Positions 29,744 to 38,374 of a DNA stretch of 64,000 nt are shown piece after piece. The DNA is from Aliiroseovarius sp. S1123 (lineage in GTDB: Bacteria; Pseudomonadota; Alphaproteobacteria; Rhodobacterales; Rhodobacteraceae). Position 1 is the first letter of the stretch. The number at the start of each line of letters is the position of its first letter. The stretch spans positions 248,001 through 312,000 of the forward strand of contig NZ_JALKBE010000002.1 in the NCBI RefSeq assembly GCF_023015885.1, in the 5' to 3' direction. The translations under genes and the position numbers were made by a program. The notes under the pieces were generated by a model. That model made no database searches. It was not told the origin of the DNA and saw nothing but the letters and a program-made list of their open reading frames with translations.

Positions 29744-30489
29744 TGCTTCAGTATATCAAAAGCATCTGTCAATGTGAGACCATGGCCGAGGTCTGGGATA
29801 TCCATTGCGGAAAGATGGAGAGCTTTGGCTTTGACCGCCTGATCTACGGCGTTACCCACTTCATGACAGCCAATTCGATCGGCCCACGTGAAGACGTGAT
29901 GACCCTGTCATCGCACGATCCGGAATACATGGAGCACTACTACGCAGGTGAACTCTACCGGTCGAGCCCAATGCTGCTTTGGGCTGCTGAGAATACTGGT
30001 GCGTGTAGCTGGTCCTGGGTGCACGAAAACATCGGCCGGATGGATGACAATAACCGCAAGGTAATTGAGTTGAACCAGAAGATGGGTGTAACCGCTGGAT
30101 ATACCCTCTCTTTTCAGGAAACTTCGCGACGGTCCAAGGGCGTTATTGCACTTACGGCGCGTCGCGGCCTGAGCCAAGATGATGTCGATGGAATCTGGAA
30201 AGAACGTGGCGACGAGATTGAAGCGTTAAACAACGTGGCGCATTTGAAGATTATTTCGCTGCCGCTTAGCACCGAACGCTCGGATCTGTCCAAACGCCAA
30301 CGCGAAGTTCTTGAATGGGTTGGCGATGGAAAAACCAATCAGGATATTGCCACCATTCTGGGTGTCACGCCGGCCACCGTCGAAAAGCATTTGCGCATTG
30401 CGCGGGATAAACTCGGCGTTGATACATCGGCTCAAGCAGTTCTAAAAATGTCATTTCTCAATCAGATCTTCACGCCTGACAGATCTTAA
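29743..30489 (+). CDS. LuxR family transcriptional regulator (autoinducer-binding-like domain)
   Basis: This 248-aa protein has an N-terminal autoinducer-binding-like domain (about 1-165) and a C-terminal LuxR/FixJ HTH (about 181-246; SKRQREVLEWVGDGKTNQDIA, TPATVEKHLRIARDKLG). Aligning to TraR's ligand contacts by spacing, W57 becomes Y62, Y61 is kept as Y66, D70 becomes S75, P71 is P76 and W85 is W90. The Asp that contacts the amide of acyl-homoserine lactones is thus missing. No luxI synthase gene is in the window, so it is a solo in this view. The start overlaps the aroQ stop (TGATG); an upstream in-frame start at 29674 would run through aroQ and is unlikely. Confidence 0.92.
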   Translation: MLQYIKSICQCETMAEVWDIHCGKMESFGFDRLIYGVTHFMTANSIGPREDVMTLSSHDPEYMEHYYAGELYRSSPMLLWAAENTGACSWSWVHENIGRMDDNNRKVIELNQKMGVTAGYTLSFQETSRRSKGVIALTARRGLSQDDVDGIWKERGDEIEALNNVAHLKIISLPLSTERSDLSKRQREVLEWVGDGKTNQDIATILGVTPATVEKHLRIARDKLGVDTSAQAVLKMSFLNQIFTPDRS

Positions 30490-30539
30490 TGTGTTAAGTT
30501 TTTAAGTAAGATTAGGCACTTATTGCGAAACAGTGTTTG

Positions 30540-30813
30540 GTTATGAAGTCGCTTTGTTGACGTTATGGAAGAAATGGTAGGGATTCCCGTACTTCCAATT
30601 GTTGCACGAATCAGGCAAGATTTTAGTGTTCCGTGAGTGGTGGCTTTAGCCTTGGGACATTTTGGGGTGAACGGACTGTGATATCAGACTACGTTTCATT
30701 CTTCCGGTAAAACGGAGCTGGTGTCGATGGAGTATTGTTCCCAAAGGCACCAGCATTCGGATAACACAGCTTATCTGCTTGCAAAAAGCGCTGACAATCG
30801 TCAGCGCTTTTTT
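30540..30813 (+). ncRNA. Candidate small RNA or structured 3' UTR ending in a strong terminator
   Basis: Upstream of the terminator at 30783-30813 are two further potential hairpins. One has the arms GGAAG (about 30557-30561) and CTTCC (about 30592-30596), with GGG/CCC inside. The other has perfect 7-bp arms GCTGGTG (30717-30723) and CACCAGC (30748-30754). There is no open frame of note. The transcript start is not defined and no good promoter is evident; it could equally be the 3' UTR of the LuxR-type gene. hfq is encoded in this same window, but nothing links the two directly. Confidence 0.3.
30783..30813 (+). terminator. Strong intrinsic terminator (candidate small RNA or LuxR-type gene 3' UTR)
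   Basis: The arms AAAAAGCGCTGAC and GTCAGCGCTTTTT form a perfect 13-bp stem with an AATC loop, followed on the plus strand by TTTCTTTTT. The A tract on the left arm could also let it work on the minus strand. Confidence 0.85.
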
Positions 30814-30862
30814 CTTTTTACCACTTGGCACAGAGCAAAAAGGACAGTTGGTTGCGCACGAA

Positions 30863-30889
30863 AAAGGCCGGTCAATTTGACCGGCCTTT
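30863..30889 (-). terminator. Intrinsic terminator of the rpsB-tsf operon
   Basis: The arms AAAGGCCGGTC and GACCGGCCTTT form an 11-bp perfect stem with a 5-base loop, 44 bases beyond the tsf stop. On the minus strand the hairpin is followed by a T tract. Confidence 0.85.
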
Positions 30890-30932
30890 AATTTTCTATC
30901 ATGCCTAGAGCGTGCGCCCTGCCCTGTGGGTC

Positions 30933-31808
30933 TTAGCCCTTAACTGCAGCAGCGACTTCAGCAGCGAAATCGACTTCTTCTTTTTCGATGCCTTCGCCAA
31001 CTTCCATACGCACGTAGCCGACAATCTCGGCACCGGCTTCTTTGGCAGCGGCTTCAACAGTCAGATCGGGGTTGATGACGAAGTCTTGGCCCAGCAGGGT
31101 CACTTCTGCCAGGAACTTCTTCATGCGGCCCTTGATCATGTTCTCGATGATGTTTTCGGGCTTACCGCTTTCACGTGCTTGGTCGGTCAGAACCTGACGT
31201 TCTTTCTCGACCACGGCCGGATCCAGAGCATCTTCGTTCAGAGCCTGCGGGTTGGCAGCTGCGATGTGCATTGCAACCTGACGGCCAAATGCTTCGTCGC
31301 CACCGTTCATGGCAACCAGAACGCCGATTTTGCCCATGCCGTCGGTGACAGCGTTGTGCACATAGGTCACAACGTTTTCGCCTTCGACTGTGGCCATGCG
31401 GCGCAGCGACATGTTTTCGCCGATGGTGGCGATTTTGTCGGTGATGGTGGCTTCAACGGTTTTGCCGCCCATGTCAGCACCTTTCAGTGCGTCAACGTCA
31501 GCAACGGTCAAAGCCGCAGCTGCGATGCCCGATACCATGTCCTGGAACTCAGAGTTCTTCGCAACAAAGTCGGTTTCCGAGTTCACTTCGACAGCAACGC
31601 CTTTGCCACCGGCCACGGTCACAGCAACCAGACCTTCAGCGGCGGTACGGCCAGCTTTTTTGGCGGCTTTCGCCAGACCTTTGGTGCGCAGCCAGTCCTG
31701 AGCGGCTTCCATGTCGCCGTCGTTTTCGACCAGGGCTTTTTTCGCGTCCATCATGCCAACGCCGGTGGATTCACGCAGTTCTTTTACGAGTGCAGCAGTG
31801 ATTGCCAT
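30933..31808 (-). CDS. tsf: Translation elongation factor Ts
   Basis: This 291-aa guanine nucleotide exchange factor recycles EF-Tu. The N-terminal UBA-like module has [22 protein letters not shown] (in pieces). [25 protein letters not shown] and [17 protein letters not shown] mark the core, and [15 protein letters not shown] the C-terminal part. Length is typical for alphaproteobacteria. An AAGGAG element lies upstream of its ATG. It lies 101 bp downstream of rpsB and is followed by its own terminator. Confidence 0.97.
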   Translation of the reverse strand: MAITAALVKELRESTGVGMMDAKKALVENDGDMEAAQDWLRTKGLAKAAKKAGRTAAEGLVAVTVAGGKGVAVEVNSETDFVAKNSEFQDMVSGIAAAALTVADVDALKGADMGGKTVEATITDKIATIGENMSLRRMATVEGENVVTYVHNAVTDGMGKIGVLVAMNGGDEAFGRQVAMHIAAANPQALNEDALDPAVVEKERQVLTDQARESGKPENIIENMIKGRMKKFLAEVTLLGQDFVINPDLTVEAAAKEAGAEIVGYVRMEVGEGIEKEEVDFAAEVAAAVKG

Positions 31809-31909
31809 GTCTCTACTCCTTGGGGTTCCAGCAGGGAGATAATCCCGCCGGGTATCAATTCAGTGACAGTTGCGCGGGCCAGTCCCCTGCCCCGCGCTTG
31901 CGGTCTGTC

Positions 31910-32683
31910 TTATTCTGCCGGAGCAGCTTCTTCAGCAACGGCTTCTTCTGCCATTGCTTCTTCCATCGCACCCAGGTCGAAACCAGCGGCACCCATCTGG
32001 GCGGTCATACCATCCAGAGCTGCACGAGCAGCCAGATCACAGTACAGGCCGATGGCGCGTGCTGCGTCGTCGTTACCCGGGATCATGTAATCCACGCCTT
32101 CCGGCGGGCAGTTGGTGTCGACGACAGCCACAACCGGGATACCCAGTTTGTTGGCTTCTGCGATGGCCAGGCTTTCTTTCTTCACGTCGATGACGAACAG
32201 CAGATCAGGAACACCGCCCATTTCGCGGATCCCGCCCAGCGAGGCTTGCAGTTTCTGCTGGTCACGTTCCATGCCCAGACGCTCTTTCTTGGTCAGGCCT
32301 TCAGCACCCGACGCCAGCTTCTCGTCCACCTCTTTCAGGCGGTTGATCGACTTCGAAACGGTCTGCCAGTTGGTCAGCGTGCCGCCCAGCCAGCGGTGGT
32401 TCATGTAGTACTGAGCCGACTTTTCAGCCGCATCAGCGATCGGGCCAGCGGCCTGACGTTTGGTGCCAACGAACAGTACGCGGCCACCTTTTGCAACGGT
32501 GTCGCGCACAGCGTTCAGTGCGGCGTCCAGCATCGGCAGGGTCTGTGTCAGGTCAAAAATGTGGATGCCGTTGCGCTCACCGTAGATAAACGGGGCCATA
32601 CGGGGGTTCCAACGTTGGGTCTGGTGACCAAAGTGAACACCAGCTTCGAGCAGCTGGCGCAGCGAGAAATCAGGCAATGCCAT
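31910..32683 (-). CDS. rpsB: 30S ribosomal protein S2
   Basis: This 257-aa ribosomal protein has the family segments [56 protein letters not shown] and [13 protein letters not shown] (signature near the middle), with an Ala/Glu-rich C-terminal extension common in alphaproteobacteria. ATG 32683 has GGAAAGGA upstream; the longer frame to 32902 runs through the leader. It is co-transcribed with tsf and divergent from psuK. Its leader contains two hairpins. Confidence 0.96.
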   Translation of the reverse strand: MALPDFSLRQLLEAGVHFGHQTQRWNPRMAPFIYGERNGIHIFDLTQTLPMLDAALNAVRDTVAKGGRVLFVGTKRQAAGPIADAAEKSAQYYMNHRWLGGTLTNWQTVSKSINRLKEVDEKLASGAEGLTKKERLGMERDQQKLQASLGGIREMGGVPDLLFVIDVKKESLAIAEANKLGIPVVAVVDTNCPPEGVDYMIPGNDDAARAIGLYCDLAARAALDGMTAQMGAAGFDLGAMEEAMAEEAVAEEAAPAE

Positions 32684-32726
32684 TTCTATATCCTTTCCGG
32701 TTTCATCCTCGGCGCTGCGTTTCGAA

Positions 32727-32772
32727 GGTTGCCCTTCAACCGGTGGACGCGATGGGGATGTCTCCCCCATCG
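32727..32772 (-). promoter_or_regulatory. Structured rpsB leader (two hairpins)
   Basis: Between the proposed promoter and rpsB are CGATGGGG/CCCCATCG (32750-32757 with 32765-32772, 7-base loop) and GGTTG/CAACC (32727-32731 with 32737-32741, 5-base loop). Structured rpsB leaders that allow autoregulation by S2 are known in bacteria, including an alphaproteobacterial motif. Assignment to a named motif is not possible by eye. Confidence 0.4.
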
Positions 32773-32805
32773 GCCCGCACAGCACCTGTGGTTTGTGAGC
32801 GCGCG

Positions 32806-32832
32806 TATATAGGGCGTATGCAGACCGTGCAA
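32806..32832 (-). promoter_or_regulatory. Possible rpsB promoter
   Basis: On the minus strand TTGCAC (32832-32827) is followed after 15 bases by TATATA (32811-32806). The spacer is shorter than the usual 17, but the TATATA is the best -10 candidate in the rpsB-psuK divergent gap and would give a leader of about 115 bases. Confidence 0.35.
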
Positions 32833-32895
32833 GTCTAAAACGACGACCTGCGGTCATGGCTTGTCCTTCCGCAGATTTCACGGCACAAAACCGGC

Positions 32896-33783
32896 ATGAC
32901 ACAGAACATTCTTTGTATTGGCTCGGTTCTTTGGGACGTGATCGGGCGCACCCCGCACTCCATGCGCGTCGGCTCGGACGAACCGGGTCGAATTACCCGC
33001 CTGCCGGGTGGCGTTGCGATGAACATCGCGATGACGCTGCACCGGTTCGGACTTCGCTCGGCGCTGCTGACGGCCGTCGGACGGGATCGCGAGGGCGACG
33101 AACTGCTGGACGAATGCGCGGACCGCGGGATGAATACAGAGTTCATTTACCGCCCGGAAGATCTGCCCACGGATCGCTATATGGCCATCGAAGGACCGGA
33201 AGGTCTGATCGCGGCCGTAGCCGACGCGCATACGCTTGAAGCAGCCGGACGTGCGATCCTTGCCCCTTTAGAGGATGGTCGACTGGGAAGCGCCAACGCA
33301 CCGTATTCAGGCACTATTGCGCTCGACGGCAACTTAACACGCGCGCTGCTAGACGATATCGCGACCCACGCCAGTTTCGCCCAAGCGGATCTGCGCGTGG
33401 CCCCGGCCAGTCCCGGCAAGGCGCGCCGTCTGGCCCCTTTGATGCGGCACCCAGGCGCAACGCTCTATGTTAACCGCGAAGAAGCCGGTTATCTGACCGA
33501 GGCCCAATATGACAGCGCAAGCTCAGCTGCACAGGGGCTTCTGGATGCAGGAGCGACGCGGGTATTGGTCACCGATGGCGGAAGCTTTGCTGCCGACGGC
33601 CATCACCAGCGTGGTGTGATCCATACCCCCTGCCCTTCGGTCCGCGTACGTCGGATTACCGGTGCGGGCGACACGTTCATGGCTGCCCATATCGCGGCCG
33701 AACTCGCCGGGAATTCTCCCACTGTCTCACTCGAGATGGCGCAAAAAACAGCCGCCCAATACGTATCAGGAGAAGACCTATGA
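32896..33783 (+). CDS. psuK: PfkB family carbohydrate kinase, probable pseudouridine kinase
   Basis: This 295-aa ribokinase-fold enzyme has the N-terminal GG-type sugar-binding region ([19 protein letters not shown]) and the C-terminal PfkB signature [15 protein letters not shown] with the catalytic Asp in GAGDTF. The start of psuG overlaps its stop (ATGA), a coupling that points to pseudouridine kinase: phosphorylation of pseudouridine to the 5'-phosphate, then cleavage by PsuG. Without the neighbour it would be only a generic PfkB kinase. It is divergent from rpsB. Confidence 0.88.
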   Translation: MTQNILCIGSVLWDVIGRTPHSMRVGSDEPGRITRLPGGVAMNIAMTLHRFGLRSALLTAVGRDREGDELLDECADRGMNTEFIYRPEDLPTDRYMAIEGPEGLIAAVADAHTLEAAGRAILAPLEDGRLGSANAPYSGTIALDGNLTRALLDDIATHASFAQADLRVAPASPGKARRLAPLMRHPGATLYVNREEAGYLTEAQYDSASSAAQGLLDAGATRVLVTDGGSFAADGHHQRGVIHTPCPSVRVRRITGAGDTFMAAHIAAELAGNSPTVSLEMAQKTAAQYVSGEDL

Positions 33784-34691
33784 CCCTGCCTCTGCATTTC
33801 TCGGACGAGGTCGCCGCCGCCCGCGATACTGGCGCGCCAATTGTGGCGCTGGAAAGCACCATCATCACCCATGGCATGCCATTCCCGCAGAATGTCGAAA
33901 CCGCCCGCGCGGTCGAAGCCGTCATTCGCGAAAACGGTGCCGTTCCGGCGACGATCGCCGTGCTGGACGGAAATCTGCACATTGGCCTCAATGACGCACA
34001 GCTGGATGCGCTGGGTCAGGCCAAGGGCGTGGCGAAACTGTCGCGCGCCGACATGGCCGCATGTATCGCAACCGGGCGCACCGGAGCCACCACCGTCGCT
34101 GCCACGATGATTGCAGCACATCTGGCCGGGATCGTGGTCTTTGCAACAGGAGGGATCGGCGGCGTGCACCGTGGCGCAGAGACGAGTTTCGACATCTCGG
34201 CTGACCTGCGCGAACTGTCGAAAACATCCGTAACCGTGGTGGCGGCAGGGGCCAAAGCCATTCTGGATCTGCCCAAAACGCTGGAAGTCCTGGAAACGCT
34301 TGGCGTTCCGGTCATTGCATATGGGCAAGATAGTTTCCCGGCTTTCTGGTCCCGCACATCGGACCTCGCAGCCCCGCTTCGTATGGACAGCGTCGATCAG
34401 ATTGCCGCAGCAGCCAAAACGCGCGCCCTGATGGGGCTTGAGGGTGGGCAGTTGATCGCCAATCCAATCCCCGTCGAGGCTGAAATCCCGCGCGAAGTCA
34501 TCACCCCAGTCATCGAAGAGGCGCTCGCCGCTGCTGAAGCTGACGGCATCTCGGCAAAAGGTGTTACGCCTTATTTGTTGGATCGCATTTTCCACGCCAC
34601 CGATGGGGCGTCGCTGGAGGCCAACATTGCGTTGGTAAAGAACAATGCACGCCTTGCTGCAAAAATTGCGCGCTCTGTCGCAGGCGCTTGA
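33780..34691 (+). CDS. psuG: Pseudouridine-5'-phosphate glycosidase
   Basis: This 303-aa enzyme reversibly splits pseudouridine 5'-phosphate into uracil and ribose 5-phosphate (EC 4.2.1.70), for RNA-derived pseudouridine salvage. The N-terminus has VALESTIITHGMPFPQNVETA; the core has TTVAATMIAAHLAGIVVFATGGIGGVHR (in pieces) and TSFDISADLREL, with the catalytic Lys expected in VVAAGAKAILDLPKTLE. Length matches the family. It is translationally coupled to psuK and followed by a bidirectional terminator shared with ctrA. No dedicated nucleoside transporter gene is adjacent. Confidence 0.95.
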   Translation: MTLPLHFSDEVAAARDTGAPIVALESTIITHGMPFPQNVETARAVEAVIRENGAVPATIAVLDGNLHIGLNDAQLDALGQAKGVAKLSRADMAACIATGRTGATTVAATMIAAHLAGIVVFATGGIGGVHRGAETSFDISADLRELSKTSVTVVAAGAKAILDLPKTLEVLETLGVPVIAYGQDSFPAFWSRTSDLAAPLRMDSVDQIAAAAKTRALMGLEGGQLIANPIPVEAEIPREVITPVIEEALAAAEADGISAKGVTPYLLDRIFHATDGASLEANIALVKNNARLAAKIARSVAGA

Positions 34692-34696
34692 AAACA

Positions 34697-34719
34697 AAAG
34701 GGCGGCCAAGCCGCCCTTT
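34697..34719. terminator. Terminator between the convergent psuG and ctrA genes
   Basis: The arms AAAGGGCGGC and GCCGCCCTTT give a perfect 10-bp stem with a CAA loop. On the minus strand it is followed by TTTTGTTTT, so it fits ctrA best, while also lying 6 bases after the psuG stop. Confidence 0.8.
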
Positions 34720-34757
34720 CCCATGCCAGAAAGCACAGTGTCTCCATGGCTTGAAGA

Positions 34758-35471
34758 CTAGGCGCCAATCGCGATCTGCGAGTCCAACTCGACTGGATCC
34801 GGGTCTCGCAGCACATAACCACGTCCCCAAACGGTCTCGATATGGTTTTCCCCGCCGGTCGCGTTGGACAGCTTTTTCCGCAATTTGCAGATAAAAACGT
34901 CGATGATCTTCAGCTCTGGTTCGTCCATGCCGCCATATAGGTGGTTCAGGAACATCTCTTTCGTCAGCGTCGTCCCCTTGCGAAGCGACAGCAGTTCGAG
35001 CATTTGATATTCCTTGCCGGTCAAATGAACCGGACGACCACCCACATCAACGGTTTTTGCATCAAGATTGATCGAGACCTGGCCCGTTTTGATCACCGAC
35101 TGTGAATGCCCCTTCGAGCGTCGGATAATCGCATGAATTCGGGCGATCAGTTCTTCGCGATGGAAGGGTTTCGTCATATAGTCGTCTGCGCCGAACCCGA
35201 AACCTTTGATCTTGTTTTCGGTATCGTCAGCTCCTGACAGGATCAGGATCGGCGTGTCAATCCGGGCCATACGCAACTGACGTAGAACTTCGTGTCCGTT
35301 CATGTCAGGCAGATTCAAATCGAGCAAAATAAGATCGTAATCATAAAGCTTTGCCAGATCGATCCCCTCTTCGCCCAAGTCTGTCGCATAGACGTTTAGG
35401 TTCGCATGTGTCAGCATCAACTCGATGCTACGCGATGTCGTCGGATCATCTTCAACAAGAAGGATTCTCAT
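34758..35471 (-). CDS. ctrA: Cell cycle response regulator CtrA
   Basis: This 237-aa OmpR-type response regulator has a receiver domain with phosphoacceptor D51 ([12 protein letters not shown]) and K in [11 protein letters not shown], and a winged-helix DNA-binding domain (about 130-230) with [40 protein letters not shown] and [10 protein letters not shown]. These are near-invariant CtrA features. In Rhodobacteraceae CtrA controls motility, gene transfer agent and competence-type genes rather than viability. The C-terminus ends in a hydrophobic QIAIGA tail. A CtrA-type site lies 54 bp upstream of the start, consistent with autoregulation, and sciP lies directly upstream. Confidence 0.97.
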   Translation of the reverse strand: MRILLVEDDPTTSRSIELMLTHANLNVYATDLGEEGIDLAKLYDYDLILLDLNLPDMNGHEVLRQLRMARIDTPILILSGADDTENKIKGFGFGADDYMTKPFHREELIARIHAIIRRSKGHSQSVIKTGQVSINLDAKTVDVGGRPVHLTGKEYQMLELLSLRKGTTLTKEMFLNHLYGGMDEPELKIIDVFICKLRKKLSNATGGENHIETVWGRGYVLRDPDPVELDSQIAIGA

Positions 35472-35520
35472 AATGGGTTTCTCCGCATCTGGTTCTGTCT
35501 TGGGTTGAACATTGCGTGAA

Positions 35521-35539
35521 ATGGTTAATCGCAGGTTAC
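35521..35539 (-). promoter_or_regulatory. Candidate CtrA-binding site in the ctrA promoter region
   Basis: TTAA-N7-TTAC at 35525-35539 (GTAA-N7-TTAA on the minus strand) matches the CtrA full-site consensus TTAA-N7-TTAA in seven of eight positions. The overlapping 8-mer TTAACCAT (minus strand, 35528-35521) matches the half-site. It lies 50-68 bp upstream of the ctrA start. Confidence 0.5.
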
Positions 35540-35566
35540 CCTATGAGAACTTTTAGCGAATACTAC

Positions 35567-35845
35567 CTATGGTTGTCTATATTTTTGTAGTTCTGTTGCT
35601 TTCAGAGCCGCTTCACCATGTGTTTCAACGGCCCGAAGCCACTCTTCAAGCTCTTCAACCGACAGATCATAGATCGAGCAGGCTTCGTCATGCGTCAAAA
35701 GCCCATACCGTATTCCCTTGACGACTCGCGCTTTTCGGCTGGCAACCCACCTGCGCGTGTCATGTGGTGGCAGATCTGCCCGCGTCATGATTGACCCATC
35801 AGGCAGTGTCACAGCACGCGGCCCCTCGATTTTTTTCAGATACAT
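35567..35845 (-). CDS. sciP: SciP, small CtrA-inhibitory protein (DUF1153)
   Basis: This 92-aa protein has an internal HTH-like DUF1153 region: [40 protein letters not shown] and [25 protein letters not shown] (ending). In Caulobacter SciP binds CtrA (and DNA) and blocks CtrA-dependent transcription. Here it lies 95 bp upstream of ctrA on the same strand, so activator and inhibitor are adjacent and may be co-transcribed. The CtrA-like site falls in the gap between them. It is divergent from mnmA. Confidence 0.92.
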   Translation of the reverse strand: MYLKKIEGPRAVTLPDGSIMTRADLPPHDTRRWVASRKARVVKGIRYGLLTHDEACSIYDLSVEELEEWLRAVETHGEAALKATELQKYRQP

Positions 35846-35968
35846 GATGAACCCTCACAGATAATCTGGGAAGACCATGCCCAGACAGGCTTAAAGATCT
35901 GTGAAGCGCCCCCTTGTTGTTCGTTCGAATTTTCCTATATTCCGATACGCTTCCATAAGGATCCCAAC

Positions 35969-37117
35969 ATGTCAGTTAATGCATCGGCCGTGCCCGCGCT
36001 GAATTCTCTTGGCTTTGCCAAATCTCCCGCCGAAACGCGGGTCGTCGTCGCGATGTCCGGCGGGGTGGACAGCTCGGTCGTAGCAGCCATGCTGGCCGAG
36101 GAAGGCTATGACGTGATCGGCGTAACGCTCCAGCTTTATGATCACGGTGCGGCGCTGGCCAAGAAAGGCGCCTGCTGCGCCGGGATCGACATTCATGATG
36201 CGCGCCGCGTGGCCGAGGATATGGGCTTCCCCCATTATGTCCTGGACTACGAGAATATCTTTCAGGATGCGGTGATCGAGGAGTTCGCCGACAGCTATCT
36301 GGGCGGCGCGACCCCTGTGCCGTGCATTCGTTGCAACGAACGAGTGAAGTTCAAAGACCTGCTGGAAACGGCACGTGATCTGGGTGCCGATTGCATGGCA
36401 ACGGGCCACTATATCCAACGTGAGATGGGCAATATCGGTGCCGAACTGCATCGCGCGGCCGACCCCGTGCGCGATCAAAGCTACTTCCTGTTTTCCACCA
36501 CGCCCGAGCAGCTGGATTATCTGCGTTTCCCCCTTGGCCACTTGAAGACCAAGGCTGAAACCCGTGAACTCGCTCGGAAATATGGACTAGAAGTCGCGGA
36601 CAAACCCGACAGTCAAGACATCTGTTTCGTGCCCGACGGCAACTATGCCGGCGTGATCGAGAAGCTGCGCCCCGGCGCCGCCGAACCGGGTGAAATCGTT
36701 CATGTGGATGGCCGCGTGTTGGGCAAACACGAGGGCGTCATTCACTACACGATTGGTCAGCGCCGTGGCCTCGGTATCGGCGGCCTGTCTGAACCGCTCT
36801 ATGTGGTGAAGCTGGACGTGGACAACAAACAGGTCGTTGTCGGCCCGAAAGAGATGCTCGCCACCCGTGTCGTTCCTGTTCGCGAGATCAACTGGCTGGG
36901 CGACGAGCCCTTCACCTCGCGCAAGGAATGGCATCTGGGCGTCAAAATCCGCTCGACTCGCCCCCCGCGCGAGGCGATCATCCGCCCGATCTCAGACACG
37001 GAAGCCGAAGTGGAATTGCTGACCCCCGAGGAAGGCGTCAGCCCCGGACAGGCCTGCGTGTTCTACGACACGGATGGCCCGCGCATCTTTGGCGGCGGAT
37101 GGATCTGGCGCGGGTAA
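35969..37117 (+). CDS. mnmA: tRNA-specific 2-thiouridylase MnmA
   Basis: This 382-aa enzyme makes 2-thiouridine at position 34 of tRNA Lys, Glu and Gln (EC 2.8.1.13). The ATP-pyrophosphatase loop is SGGVDSS at 30-36. Catalytic cysteines are C122 ([13 protein letters not shown]) and the Cys of [18 protein letters not shown] and [11 protein letters not shown] are typical. ATG 35969 is preceded by AAGGATCCCAAC. The N-terminal tail of about 22 residues ahead of the core is longer than in E. coli but usual in Rhodobacterales. Confidence 0.96.
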   Translation: MSVNASAVPALNSLGFAKSPAETRVVVAMSGGVDSSVVAAMLAEEGYDVIGVTLQLYDHGAALAKKGACCAGIDIHDARRVAEDMGFPHYVLDYENIFQDAVIEEFADSYLGGATPVPCIRCNERVKFKDLLETARDLGADCMATGHYIQREMGNIGAELHRAADPVRDQSYFLFSTTPEQLDYLRFPLGHLKTKAETRELARKYGLEVADKPDSQDICFVPDGNYAGVIEKLRPGAAEPGEIVHVDGRVLGKHEGVIHYTIGQRRGLGIGGLSEPLYVVKLDVDNKQVVVGPKEMLATRVVPVREINWLGDEPFTSRKEWHLGVKIRSTRPPREAIIRPISDTEAEVELLTPEEGVSPGQACVFYDTDGPRIFGGGWIWRG

Positions 37118-37153
37118 AGCGCTTCCACGAGACGGATACTTAAAGATGCGTTC

Positions 37154-37190
37154 AAATTCCCGTTCGAGCGAAGCGAGAGGCAGGGAATTT
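37154..37190. repeat. Inverted repeat between the convergent mnmA and lpxB genes
   Basis: AAATTCCC and GGGAATTT flank a 21-base segment that itself contains the near-palindrome GAGCGAAGCGAG. It lies between converging stops and may act as a transcript end or be a REP-like element. No second copy occurs in the window. Confidence 0.45.
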
Positions 37191-37213
37191 AAAGTCCGTC
37201 GAGCTTGGAAGGG

Positions 37214-38374
37214 CTAGCCAATCGCGACCAACACTGAGCGCGCCGCGCGTAGCCCCGGCGCCTCACCACCTTGTCCAAGGCGTTCCATCGTCACACGCAT
37301 CGCCTCGTTCTGGGCTTCTGGCGCTTCCAGAACCGCCAACAACGCGGGCGTGATACGGTCTGGCGTACAGTCCTTCCCAAGAAATTCCGGGATCGCGCGG
37401 GTGTCCGAGACCAGATTGACCAGCGTTACCGTGTCGATCTTCAGCATCCGACCAATCAGGAAGCGGCTGAGCCAATTCATGTCATAAGCGATGACCATCG
37501 GGGTGTGCGCCGCAGCCAGTTCCAAGGACACAGTGCCCGAGGCCGCAAGCGCGACATCTGCGGCTTTGAACGCCGCGCGTTTGTCGTCCTGCTGTGCTGC
37601 GGGGATCAGGATGGGTGAGACAGACCATTTCGCGGTCTCTTCGCGCACAAGGTCCTCGACGCCCTGCGCCATGGGCAGCACCACTTGAAGGTCAGGTTTC
37701 GCTCGTTTGGCGTGGGCTATCACCTCGCCAAACCGCTCGGCCAGACGCGAGACTTCGCCCTTGCGCGAGCCCGGAAGGACCAGCAGAAGCGGTGCGTCCC
37801 CGATGCCGTGTGCGTCACGGAAGGCGTGCGCCGCAGCCTCATCTGCTTGCGGTTCGGCCACGACTGGATGCCCAACGAAGTCACAGCCCATGCCCGCGGC
37901 TTGCATATAAGGTGGCTCGAACGGCAACAACGCCAGCACATGGTCCACCCAGCGTGCCATCTTGGCGGCGCGTTTCGGGCGCCACGCCCAGACCGACGGG
38001 GCAACGTAATGCACGATCGGGATATCGTGGCCGAAGGTCTGGCCCTCGACTTCTTCTTCTTTCACGATCCGTGCCACGCGCAGGCAGAAATCCGGGCTGT
38101 CGATGGTGATCAAGACGTCCGGATCCGCCGCGACGACGGCCTCGGCGGTTTCGCGTATGCGGCGCTTCAGGTGAAAGTACTTCGGCGCGACTTCGGCAAT
38201 TCCCATGATGGATAGCTCGGACATGGGAAAACGAGAGGTCAGCCCCTGCTCTTCCATTGCGGCACCGCCGATGCCAATGAATTCAACATCCGGGCGCAGG
38301 GTCTTCAAGCCTTCCATAAGAGCAGCGCCCAAACGGTCGCCGGATGGCTCGCCCGCGATCATGAAAACTTTCAT
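37214..38374 (-). CDS. lpxB: Lipid-A-disaccharide synthase
   Basis: This 386-aa peripheral inner-membrane glycosyltransferase joins lipid X and UDP-2,3-diacylglucosamine (EC 2.4.1.182). It begins FMIAGEPSGDRLGAALMEGL, with VEFIGIGGAAMEEQGL, VHYVAPSVWAWRPKRAAKM, GHPVVAE and LLVLPGSRKGEVSRL. VALAASGTVSLELAAAHTPMVIAY marks the nucleotide-sugar domain. It overlaps lpxI by 4 bases and ends the minus-strand cluster bamA-skp-fabZ-lpxA-lpxI-lpxB. Confidence 0.96.
   Translation of the reverse strand: MKVFMIAGEPSGDRLGAALMEGLKTLRPDVEFIGIGGAAMEEQGLTSRFPMSELSIMGIAEVAPKYFHLKRRIRETAEAVVAADPDVLITIDSPDFCLRVARIVKEEEVEGQTFGHDIPIVHYVAPSVWAWRPKRAAKMARWVDHVLALLPFEPPYMQAAGMGCDFVGHPVVAEPQADEAAAHAFRDAHGIGDAPLLLVLPGSRKGEVSRLAERFGEVIAHAKRAKPDLQVVLPMAQGVEDLVREETAKWSVSPILIPAAQQDDKRAAFKAADVALAASGTVSLELAAAHTPMVIAYDMNWLSRFLIGRMLKIDTVTLVNLVSDTRAIPEFLGKDCTPDRITPALLAVLEAPEAQNEAMRVTMERLGQGGEAPGLRAARSVLVAIG

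Larger units (their letters stand above)
30490..30932. other. Intergenic region between the LuxR-type gene and tsf
   Basis: These 443 bases have no credible protein gene: the short frames present cross the terminators. They hold the candidate structured RNA (30540-30813), its strong terminator, and the tsf terminator at 30863-30889. The first part is AT-rich; composition rises toward the core value near tsf. Confidence 0.6.

Noticed and set aside
30727-30840. Short frame beginning MEYCSQ in the LuxR-tsf gap
   Set aside because: It runs through the strong terminator at 30783-30813 and has no Shine-Dalgarno, so it is unlikely to be translated.
30912-32812. Plus-strand frames of 392 and 336 codons opposite tsf and rpsB
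   Set aside because: They are antisense shadows of highly biased translation genes, spanning the tsf-rpsB gap with Cys/His-rich, low-quality sequence.
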